Positions 17,101 to 29,100 of a DNA stretch of 64,000 nucleotides are shown here, piece after piece. Position 1 is the first letter of the stretch. Every line of letters starts with the position of its first letter. This DNA is from Pieris napi (Eukaryota > Arthropoda > Insecta > Lepidoptera > Pieridae): NCBI RefSeq assembly GCF_905475465.1, contig NC_062255.1, positions 1,550,001 to 1,614,000 on the forward strand. Direction: 5' to 3'. The notes under the pieces are model-generated. The model did no database searches and had not been told where the DNA came from. It saw only the letters and a program-made list of their open reading frames with translations. Position numbers and translations under genes: made by a program.

Positions 17101-20100
17101 TACAATTTTATACCTATCCTAAAAAATGAATCAAAGTATTTATTTTACCTATTAACTATAATTCTACCTACTACTAACTTATGCTAAACTAATAATAACA
17201 ACCAAAACAACTAAGTAAATAACACAAAATGCTTATCCAAGAAACCCTAAACACCAATGAAAACGTAAAGAAAGCGAATACGTTGCAGCTCAAAATTGTA
17301 GATATCGCATGCGTCCGCCAACGACGTCTGCCCTCACGTGTCTGCCCGTTCGGGTAAGCATACTTTGTTATCTACACTCCTCCCACCGAGCCATCCGCGT
17401 CCCCCGCACGTCTTTGCCGCCGCGCCGCGCCGCGCAGCGCGCCCGCGCCCGCCAGCCCCGCCACACCACACCATGCATCGTCACACTCACACATTCATAG
17501 TGTATAGGCCGATGGGCCTGATGGACATGTCAGGCAGAAAGTATTCTAAAAGCTGGCTAGGAGTATTTGAATTATGCGATACATAACTGCACCCCGCGTT
17601 TTCACCCGCATAATTCCGGGGTCGGGATCGGGATAAAAAGTAAAGATGTCCTTTCCCAAGGTTCCATCTATCTCTATACCAAAATTCATCAAAATCGGTT
17701 CAGCGGTTTAGGCGTGAAAACGAAACAGACAGACTGTCTATGTCTTTCCCCAAGGTTCCATCTATCTCTATACCAAAATTCATTTAGTAGGCATATACGA
17801 CACATAACTGCACCCTGCGTTATCTATCACTCGCATAATTACGGGATCGGGATCGGGATCGGGATAAAACGTTGCCTTTGTCCTTTTCCAAGGTTCCATC
17901 TATCTCTATACCAAAATTCATTTAGTAGGGATATACGATACACAACTGCACTCTGCGTTTCCACCCGTATAATTCCGGGATCGGGATCGGGATCTGGATA
18001 AAAAGTACCCTATGTCCTTTCCCAAGGTTCCATCTATCTCTATACCAAAATTCATCAAAATCGGTTCAGCGGTTTAGGCGTGAAAACGAAACAGACAGAC
18101 TGTCTATGTCTTTCCCCAAGGTTCCATCTATCTCTATACCAAAATTCATTTAGTAGGCATATACGATACATAACTGCACCCTGCGTTATCTATCACTCGC
18201 ATAATTACGGGATCGGGATCGGGATAAAAGGTTGCCTTTGTCCTTTTCCAAGGTTCTATCTATCTCTATACCAAAATTCATTTAGTAGGGATATACGATA
18301 CACAACTGCACTCTGCGTTTCCACCCGTATAATTCCGGGATCGGGATCGGGATCTGGATAAAAAGTACCCTATGTCCTTTCCCAAGGTTCCATCTATCTC
18401 TATACCAAAATTCATCAAAATCGGTTCAGCGGTTTAGGCGTGAAAACGAAACAGACAGACTGTCTATGTCTTTCCCCAAGGTTCCATCTATCTCTATACC
18501 AAAATTCATTTAGTAGGCATATACGATACATAACTGCACCCTGCGTTATCTATCACTCGCATAATTACGGGATCGGGATCGGGATCGGGATAAAAGGTTG
18601 CCTTTGTCCTTTTCCAAGGTTCCATCTATCTCTATACCAAAATTCATTTAGTAGGGATATACGATACACAACTGCACTCTGCGTTTCCACCCGTATAATT
18701 CCGGGATCGGGATCGGGATCTGGATAAAAAGTACCCTATGTCCTTTCCCAAGGTTCCATCTATCTCTATACCAAAATTCATCAAAATCGGTTCAGCGGTT
18801 TAGGCGTGAAAAGGTAACAGACAGACAGACAGACAGACATAGTTACTTTCGCATTTATAATATTAGTAGGGATTAAATACAGTATATAATATGTACATTG
18901 TACATATATAACTTAATGACAAAAAAAAAAATAGAAAAATTTAATGACAAAAAAGAAAATAAAGTTATTCTGATAATATTAGTAACTACGGTGTGGAGGG
19001 AAATAAATGAAAATTATGTTAATATTTGAAATACAGTGTCAACAATGATAAGTAACCGTCTTCGTAAAGTATTTGCAACAAAATATTCCGCGCAAAACTT
19101 CATACAAAAGTTGTCATGATAAATATATTAAAAAAAAATGCTAATTAAATGAATATATTAACTTAATATAATAATAATCCAGTGTCGCTTTAATCCTAAA
19201 TGGGTTTTGGCCATCTGTTTCTTTAATCATTTTTATTTCATAGAAGTGATCAGCCATCTCATGGGGTCGATCTTATGATTTGAGACATGTTGGTTTCCTC
19301 GCGATGATTTTCCTTCACCGTACGAGCGTGTTTTAAATGCGTTCATAGAAAGTCAACATTTATGTTGTTAAGTATTTAGTGCACATCTATATATCTATAT
19401 ATATAAAAAGAAAATGGTGTTCGTTTGAGGCTCTTTCACGCTTAAACCACTGATCGTATCGACATGAAACTACCACCATTCGATGCGAAATTTTTCCTAT
19501 GGCTATATATATATTTAATTCCAACGTTCCTTCATTTTTTTATTTCTGTTTTACTTTTATGAAAATTTTTCCCGCTAATAAAAACAAAAGAGGCTTCCTA
19601 GAACCGCAAAACGTCAACATCTGTTAAAAACTCGATTTTCGAAATATTTCAATTTTCTTAGTGGGAAGTTAAAAAGAAGAATAATAAAAATATGAAAAAA
19701 AATAAAATAATGAAACATAAAATTTATTTTAATTCGTCCAGCAAAGCGGGCGCGAAACGGCTAGTATATATATAAAAATGAAACCCGTTTTCTGTTGTCA
19801 CGACATCACATGAAAACGGCTCGACCGATTTGTCTGATTTTTTTTTTGTTGTGTTTGTAATTGTCAGGAGAAGGTTCTTATAAAAGTAAAAAAAAAAAAA
19901 ATTGCGCGGAAAATTAGAAAATTCAAGAATACTTAACCACCATACAATTCGAACTTTTTGGTGTAACCTTATGGCGTTTGACATAACACAACATTGACAG
20001 AATGCGTGCTGCAAATATCGTCAGAGGATGTAAGAAAAATGAATATCGTTCAAAATAACGGATTTCGATCGGAGTTATTATATTAATAATATAATAATAT

Positions 20101-23100
20101 GCGAGCCAGAAAAACAAACAAAGAATGTTGTATAACATAAAGCATTACAATAATAAACACTTTGTTTCTGAAATATTTTTTAATTCATTATACCAATTTG
20201 AAATCAATATTCATAGTTAAGACAGGACAACGTCTATCGGGTCCGCTAGTATGAAATAATATAGTAAGTACATACTATATGTAATATAGTATGAACCTAT
20301 ATAACAGTAATTCATCCAATTAGACTGAAGAGCAAAAACGTTTACGATTGTTTCAGTATGGCAAGCGAATAAGATGTTCATGAGTGCACAATTGTATTTA
20401 ATCCCATTGAATGTATTACACAATATAAACAAATTAATAAATAGGATTTATATCTATATGCTTGTATATACACAATATACTTCAGTTTTATATAAATCAT
20501 AGTTTACGGTTTGTATTTGTTACTCACTTGTGGATAACTAGCTTGCAAATCTGGCAGTAAGGAGAAATCGGTTTCCGTCCCAGAACACATCTCAAACATC
20601 ACATGACCGAGGGCTAATGTTTCAGGGAAAGGGACTGATGTAGGGCTCCGCCCCGTTGCTCCGATCATCTTGTTTTCTAGACCACAGATTCTGAAAACAT
20701 TAAAAAAATGGCGGGAAATATTTCGAGTCAAATGTTCGCTAGATGGCGCCCCGGTAACGAAACTAAGCTATGATGTTTTTAAAAGTATAATTATAAAAAT
20801 ACGAGATTTTCATAATGGGCCTTAGATTTCTCTATCTGTTTTACGATCATTAATCAATCTAATAGACAAGAAGGTGATCAGACACAAGCCGACTTTTTGG
20901 GCCTAAGGCATGCGAATTCTCGCAACGTTTTCCTTCACCGTTTGAACGATTGTTAAATGCGCACATAGACAGAAAGGCCATTGGTGTACACCCGGGGGTT
21001 GAACCTACGACCCTGAAAGAGCTAAATAGGAATAATTATAATGATATCCGAAATAGGTATTGTATTTAACGAATTTATATTACCTTGCTACACCATTTTG
21101 AACAATAACGTTCCCGGAATGCAAATGTTTGAATGGTGGAAATCCCTTATCTTTAAGGAAAAGTAGCGCCTCCAGTATTTGCCTTCCGAAACGGGCGACC
21201 TGTGATGCTGGAAGACCTGTTCCAGCTGACGTGTATTTCTTTACGTATTCGTCGCTCCATGTACTCTACAATTTTAGTTGTTTATCTTTACAATAGTGAC
21301 AAATAGATTGATACTCCAGTCCCTAAGACATTTTTATATAGAACAGGGGACAAACGGGCAGGCTCATCAATTGTTACGTGACATAGACACTGTCAATGCT
21401 AGAGGCCTCGCGTGTGCGTTGATGGCCTTTTAAGAATTGGTCCGCTTTCTTAAAGGGTAAGTCCCTAAGATCTATGGCCTTCTAGTTAGTTAGTTAGTTA
21501 GTTATTGTACTTGTACAGTACATTTTCGCCTAGTTCGGTTAAGCTTTACTCTGTGGTGAAAAGATACACTTCAGTTAGTATAAACAATTAAACATACCTT
21601 ATAAATTAAATCTTTCAAACTCCCAGTTGAATTAAAGGGCGTGACGACAAGGGCGTGGCCGTTACACAACTCGAGATCCAAGACTGGATATATGTATGGG
21701 TGGTGAAGACCTCGAAAGAGTTCCATTATCAGACCCTGAGTTCGTTCTGAGGGTTCTATGGGACATTGGCTGGTTAACGGCACCTGTGAAGATTTTTTTT
21801 TTTAATTTAGAGATACAGTTTTTGCTAACGTGGTTAAGTTTTTAAATTGGAAGAAGTAAGTATTTGTAAAGCAATAAAAACAGTTTTTCTTTTGCTGCAA
21901 GTACAAATTGTCTAAAATGACTGGATTTTGGTCTACATACAGCATTTAATCTTGCTAAAAAATATAGTACGGGCGTTTTCAACCGCGTATGTAATTTTTT
22001 TTTCATCGTAGAGACACAGGACTCGGCACATTCGATGCGGTTTTTTTTCTGATTCTAATGCCACTAGTCACTTTAGGTATTTTGTCTACTTACAGCAAAT
22101 ATGCTTTCCTACGTCGATATATCCTTTAAAGAGACTTAAAAAATTTAATTTAAATTGATTCCCTTCCCGCTAAAAGGCTTTTTAAGGAAATAGCAAAAAG
22201 GTTAGTCGACATCACAGACCAAAGAGCTGGCAGGTACCTCGGACAAAGATTTAGTCTAGCTATTCAAAGGGGGAACGCTGCCAGTATCTTCGGAACCTTG
22301 CCTGAAGGACTCCTTTTATAATATATTTTAGTTATTATATTTTAAGGTTACTTATAGTTTTTCTGTATAATATTTTTCTTTTTTGACGTTCATAAGTACA
22401 TTGTGTTACCTATATGAATAAACTATTGAAATTGTGTTTGTATCTTTTTTATTGGATGTTTAAATTGTGTCAACTGTCAATCATTACAGCTCCTGAAACT
22501 AAGGCCGGCAACACACTGCGACCCTTCTGGCACTGTGAGTCATGGGCCACTATCACTTAACATCAAGCTTACTGCCTTACTATCTAATATATAAAATTCT
22601 CGTGTCGCGGTGTTTGTGGTTAAACTCCTCCGAAACGGCTCGACCGATTCTCATGAAATTTTGTGTGCATATTGGGTATCTGAGAATCGGACAACATCTA
22701 TTTTTCATCCCCCTAAATGTTAAGGGTAGGGACTACCACCCCACCCCTAAATATTTTTTTTGGAACGAAGTTCCTTATCGCGCGTTGTGAAAGGGGGCTA
22801 GACGGAAAAAATTCTTACGAAAAGTTGTCACGACACTTTTTTGCTATTTGCTATTGTAATACACCGGTCTCGTCCGATCACCGAAGTTAAGCAACGTCAG
22901 GCGAGGTCAGTACTTGGATGGGTGACCGCCTGGGAACACCTCGTGATGTTGGCTTTTTTTTTCGTCGTAAGATTGGTGTCGAGAAATTCTATCATACTGT
23001 TATGATACCAATTAACATATAAATTAATCGAAAGGAATTTCGTTCCATCCGGGTGTCCCTTGACACCTCTAAAGATTTTTTTTATTTTTAGATATTTTTT

Positions 23101-26100
23101 TCGGTTTTTTTTTATGATACAGTATTAAAAATACATAAAACCCCTAACTTTCACCCCTCTACGATCAACCCCTATTTTTTTATTATAAATGATATACATG
23201 GCAAAAACGACGTTTGCCCGGTCAGCTAGTATTCTATAAAAACATAGAAAACTGAAACAAATTTAAAAAGTTTGATCCCCGTCCCTTTACTACTTCTATG
23301 TACAAGCAAATATTAAAAATCTTACCACAGTGAGAAGCCTCTCCGTTTTAATAGTGTTATCTTGTATGGTAAACCAATGCTTATTCGTGCGGTATCCTAT
23401 TCGATTTAATGATTTTAACAGCGTATATCTGTAAATTTATATCAAATACGTAAAAAAGTAATATCAAGTAGCTTTTGAAGATCTTCTTTTGGCGCGTTAG
23501 GGAAATATGATGAGAGTAAATGTTTACAATGCGCGCGCACACCGTCACAAAATACCGACACCCTGAAGTTAGCTATAGTCAACATTTTAGTTTTTGAAGT
23601 TATACTTCTTTAGGCGCGTTATGAAAAATTGATGAGAGTGAAATTTTACGATGCGCGCCCACCGTGACTCAAAATTAACAGAATGAAGTTGCCCACGGAA
23701 AATGCTACGGCATTGGACATAATTTAAAAACAACATTCGAATAATAATAGAATTTATGTAACACTTAATGTAAGAGAATAATAATAAATATTTATTTATT
23801 TAATTTTTCAAATGTAAACTGAACTTTATTGACTATAATGACTCCTTTTCGAGTCTTTGATTATTTAATTGTAATTAATTATTTGCATGCAATCAAAAAC
23901 TATTTTTAATAATGCCAAAGAAGTATAACTTCTTACGCGCGTACATAAGTACACGCAACCTTTTTGAAGTTGTACTTCTTTAGGCGCGTTATGAAAAATT
24001 GATGAGAGTGAAATTTTACGATTGCGCGCGCACCTATGACACAAAATTGGCAGTGTGATATAGCGTGCGCGAGCGAGATGGGAATAAGACAAACTACAAG
24101 TAAAAAGAAATAGAATATGCGTGAAGCTAACTTCACGCATATTCTAGCTTAGCAGCTTAACAAGAATTTTGAATGACCATGACAATTGACATCTGACAAT
24201 GACATTTACCTTTTAAACAAATATAGGAGTTTTAATTATTGTTTAAAATTAATAATTATATACCTATAGTCGAATTTTTAATTAGACGATATCAACTGAC
24301 GTTTACAGTGTTGTCAGTTTTTAATGAAATAAAAATAGTGTTGTGACAAAGTTAAAACCCCTGAATTAATGATCGGTGATGGCACTAGTCGCCGCGCCGC
24401 GATTTGTAATAAGACGTCAAAAAACTGATTGTAGTTACATAGTACTAGTACCTAACTTATATCAGAGCACTTTTATACAATTTTGAAATAGAAATAATAT
24501 TATTTTATTGTTTGAAATGATTGACTATTCACACTCATTGTTCATTCATCTGATTAAACAAGAACTGAACGCATCACTATTACTTTAAATATGGCAACAT
24601 TATTTTACAAAGTGACATTAGCTACTGTCAGTTGGCTTCGTCTAATTAAAAATACGACTATAGTTATTTTCATTATACAAAATATTTGTGAAATAATATA
24701 AAATATTTGTGAAAAAACTGTGCTAACCTTCCTGAGTGCTTCAATACAATTGAGGTTAACTATCCGTATGTATTATCGAGTATTATTGTTGATTAAAACG
24801 GAAACATGAACCATTATTCATTGCTTTTGTTTATTGCGTTTGTTACAGCAACTTTTTAGAAATATTCTACGACCCTATATATCAATAATTGAGAACAAAG
24901 ATTTAAGCACGAATACTAATAAGGAGAAAATGAAGGCTTGGAGCGATATAACAGAGAAGTAAACATTTTAATAAGTACCTGCATCTCAAAAAAATGACCA
25001 CATTATTTAATCAAAACATCAGATTTAATCTAGCAAATATAAGGACAAGAGACAAAAAACAATTGATGAATCAGTGGAAGTGCACTAAATTGAATACAAA
25101 AAAAGAGTTGTCATCTTATCGCCGTGAAACATCAAAAACTGGAGGTGGAACAAAGCCACCATCACCTTCTCGAGACACAATGGTTTGAAGTAGATTTCAA
25201 TGAATTTGATTGTGATGGTGTCGAGGTAGGAATGTTAATTATAAATATGATGTATGGTGATGTTCAAGGTTCAACCTTTCAAGCATAGGCATATGCTTAC
25301 AACATTACTTTATTCCCCTACAGGGTAGTTAGAGATATTGTAATACCTCAAAACATCCATGTTGCACTTGTAGTACCGAAACTCTGTCCTGCCAGAAGTG
25401 AGCCCATTCCCACTTATAATGGACAGTGGGTATAATACACCTTAATACCTGAGTGCGAACCACTCACCATGATACTTAAATTAATACATGTTATTTATAT
25501 ATTTCAGGTTATTACAAATAAAATCATTTTGGAAACAATTGATATCCCAAAAGCAAATAAAGCCAACAATGACAAGGTAGTAAATCAGTTTTGACATAAC
25601 TTGAATACTAAAAAAGCCAAACAAAGGTGTGCACAACAGTGACAACATAACTTAACAATTTCATTATTTTGTAGGATTAAAGAAAGGTTAAAGAAAATCA
25701 TGTCGAACTGAACAACAAGAATCCCCAAACAACTCCAAAGAAACCTACAAGGAAGACACCGGTATTATATTTAAATTATCTCTATCTCTAAATAGAATAA
25801 AAGAAAGTTGCTATCCAGGTCTGTAGCATGTGCTACAAATTATATTATTAACACATTTATATAATTATATTAATATAAATGTGTTAAAAAATTTATAATA
25901 TGAATTATAAAAAATTTTAAGTTTTGCATGGACAGAGCTTAAATTAATATTCTCTTATTTGTTGCAGAAAGCAAGTAGTTTTGGAGAAGCCTCGTAGATG
26001 CACAACCAAGTAATGATTAATTTAAAATTACAAACCGAAATTCTGATGAAGACATTAGAGTCACTTAAAAATAAATAGTATAATGAAATAAAAATGTTTT

Positions 26101-29100
26101 AAAGATAAATAGTGTTTTATTTGTTTAATGTAAGAGAATAATAATAAATATTTATTTAATTAATTTTTCAAATGTAAACTGGACTTTAATGACTCCTTTT
26201 CCAGTCTTTGATTATTTAATTGTAATTAATTATTTGCATGCAATCAAAAACTATTTTTAATAATGCCAAAGAAGTATAACTTCTTACGCGCGTACATAAG
26301 TACACGCACCCTTTTTTTTTTCTATTGTTAGTGTCGTTTTTGTCGTCAATAGCGTTCCAGGTGTCTAGCGTCTTGAGTCTTGTCAGTCATTGAAAGTAAA
26401 AAATTATGATAAATTTCAAGAAGCAAAAAGAATAATGATGACTCAGTAGCCGATTTGAACTAAACGCAACATTACGTGATTATAGTCATGCCTCATTTAA
26501 ATTTTCACATCTAATATATAAAATTCTCGTGTCACAATGTTCGTTCCCTTACTCCTCCGAAACGGCTCGACCGATTCTTATGAATTTTATAATGCACATT
26601 CAGTAAGTTTGAAAATCGGCTACTAACTATCTATCAAACCCCTGAATTTTATTTTTAGTTCCATGTTGCTATGTACTAAAAAGGTGGGCTAAGTAAAATA
26701 ACATTAAGGAGAAACGAAGTTCGCGGGGTCTGCTAGTATAATATAAAATGTATGTCAAATATATTTATCACGTTACCTGGGTGTTCTTGATAGATATTCT
26801 GAGCATATGACCATTGCGATGCCACTCTCTATAGGGCTGTCTGGATATCTTAAAAAAAAAACATTTACACGAAAAATAAGTTGAATATGGACACCTTGAG
26901 ATCATAAATAAATATAAAAAAACAGTGGCGCAACAACCTTTGTAGATCTTGGTCTCAGAATTCTGTTTCTATGTAATGATCCTATGGTAATCTAATAGGC
27001 AAGTAGGCGATCTGCCGTCTGACTTTTCGGTCTAAGGCAAGCCGGTTTCCTCACGATGTTTTACTTCACCGTTCGAGTGAATTTTAAATGTACACACAGA
27101 AAGAAAGTCCATTGGTGCACAGCCGGGTATCGAACCAACGACCTCAGGGAGAGTCGCACGCTGAAGCCACTAGGCCAACACTGCTCTCATGAATAAATAG
27201 AACCTAAACTTATCACTATCATGAATTTTTATTTTGGTTTCCACTTGTATTCGATTTCTCGAAGACGCATACCGATTTTAATTAACGAGTATCATAGAAT
27301 TTAACTGGGGGTTTTTATACTGAATTATCTTTTCAAAAAATACAATTTGTTCAAGTCGTGATCATGATTAATGATGTATTAGTAGATGTAGCTATGATTT
27401 TATATTATTTATTCAGATATTTTTACTTACTTTGCCTCAGTTGGCGAATTCTTTCCAGAACCGGAGCCCATAATCGATTTATTAAACAGCTTGGCTAGCG
27501 AGTCTATCTTCTGCGCGACCAACGGGGCGCGATCAGAGTTCTCTTCTGTAAGATAAAACGTAGTTATATAAGAAAACTAGCTGACCGGGCAAACGTCGTT
27601 TTGCCATGTATATCATTTATAATTAAAAAAAAATGGGTGTTGATCGTAGAGGGGTGAAAGTTAGGGGTTGTGTGTATTTTTTAATGCTGTATCATAAAAA
27701 AAATTAAAATTAAAAATATTGTCTAAAAAATAAAAATAAAAATTTAGGGGTGGACTACCCCTAACATTTAGGGGGATGAAAAATAGATGTTGGCCGATTC
27801 TCATAGATACCGGATAAGCACAAAAATTTTCATCAAAATCGGTCAAGCCGTTTCGGAGGAGTATGGCAACGAAAACTGTGACACGAGGATTTTAAATATT
27901 AGATAATACTTATAACATTTAGGGGGATGAAAAATAGATGTTGGCCGATTCTCATAGATACCGGATAAGCACAAAAATTTTCATCAAAATCGGTCAAGCC
28001 GTTTCGGAGGAGTATGGCAACGAAAACTGTGACACGAGGATTTTAAATATTAGATAATACTTATACTCTGATTTTTTATTCCGTAGAATTCTAACATTTC
28101 ATGAGTGTTGCTACTAAAAAAGTTCTCCACCGAAAAACGGACAAATTTGACTTAGTTGAGGGCAATAAAAAAAAAGCTAGGTATTTTTTATGTTTTACCT
28201 ATAAAAGGGTTAATCAAAATATTTACTTACTCAAGTGACCTAATACAAAAATAACAAATATTTAAATATCACGAACAATAATTTATCGAATTTTAATTTA
28301 TTCTTTAGCTGGCATCACTGCCTACTAACTCCATTTAGTTTAGTAAACCTTCTTAAAAAAAAGAAATGTTATCTTTACTTGTGGGTTTTTGACTGTTTGT
28401 GATGAAAAGGGACGTAATTATCCCTCGCCATAAACTTTTAATGAGGAGCACCGCACTTAATAAAATAAATACATTAATTAAAAATAAAATGTATGTATAG
28501 ACCCAGACTCGTATTGAAATTGAAAAATGTGCCCGGCCAAAACGGTTTGCTATCTCTGACATGTCAAAAAATAATAGCTGTCAGAATTCTACGGAATTAC
28601 AAATCAGTGTAGATTAATAGTAGGAAGCATTACTTTTTACTTTCTTGCGAATCATCACGCCGTTTTTCAACTTCGAAGACGAGTTACTTATCAGATAATT
28701 TGAAATTAATTAATATATAATAACATTGGCACTTTACATTCCTGTGGCGCATATTGCGACTCGTATCTCAAGACGCAATCGAGTGGTGAGCTCTGTCAAA
28801 ACTGTTAAAGAAAACATTGTTAACCTGCTCTTGGATCTATATTTAAGTTTGACTTTTTCTTTTATATAATTTTTTTTTATAAATAAACGTTGCTCAACTC
28901 TCCGTTCGCATAGATCCTCCAGGTACTTTCTGTGTTCTAGGTGTGTCATTAACTGCGGCAATGAAGGTTATGTTTCACGTTTATTTTCTGCTCCAGTTCG
29001 TACCTGCTAATCGGTGGCCGTAAAAAGAAAAGTGAAGTGAAAAGAAAAACTGGAAAAGAAATTTTGCGCTGATAAAGAGGTAATTACCGAAATTGAAGCC

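Noticed and set aside
17309..18727. Open frames over the GC-rich island and the GGGATC array
   Set aside because: Low-complexity or repeat-driven frames with no splice context; those over the array end identically only because the DNA repeats.
22856..22953. Functional 5S rRNA gene
   Set aside because: About 20 bases at the 5' end and an internal T are missing, it is a single unit, and it sits inside a Helitron.
26841..26850. First AG upstream of Slob exon 3 as the acceptor
   Set aside because: It leaves the next exon in a frame (YPDSPIESG) whose phase does not join the following exon; the AG nine bases on restores phase and a kinase-like sequence.
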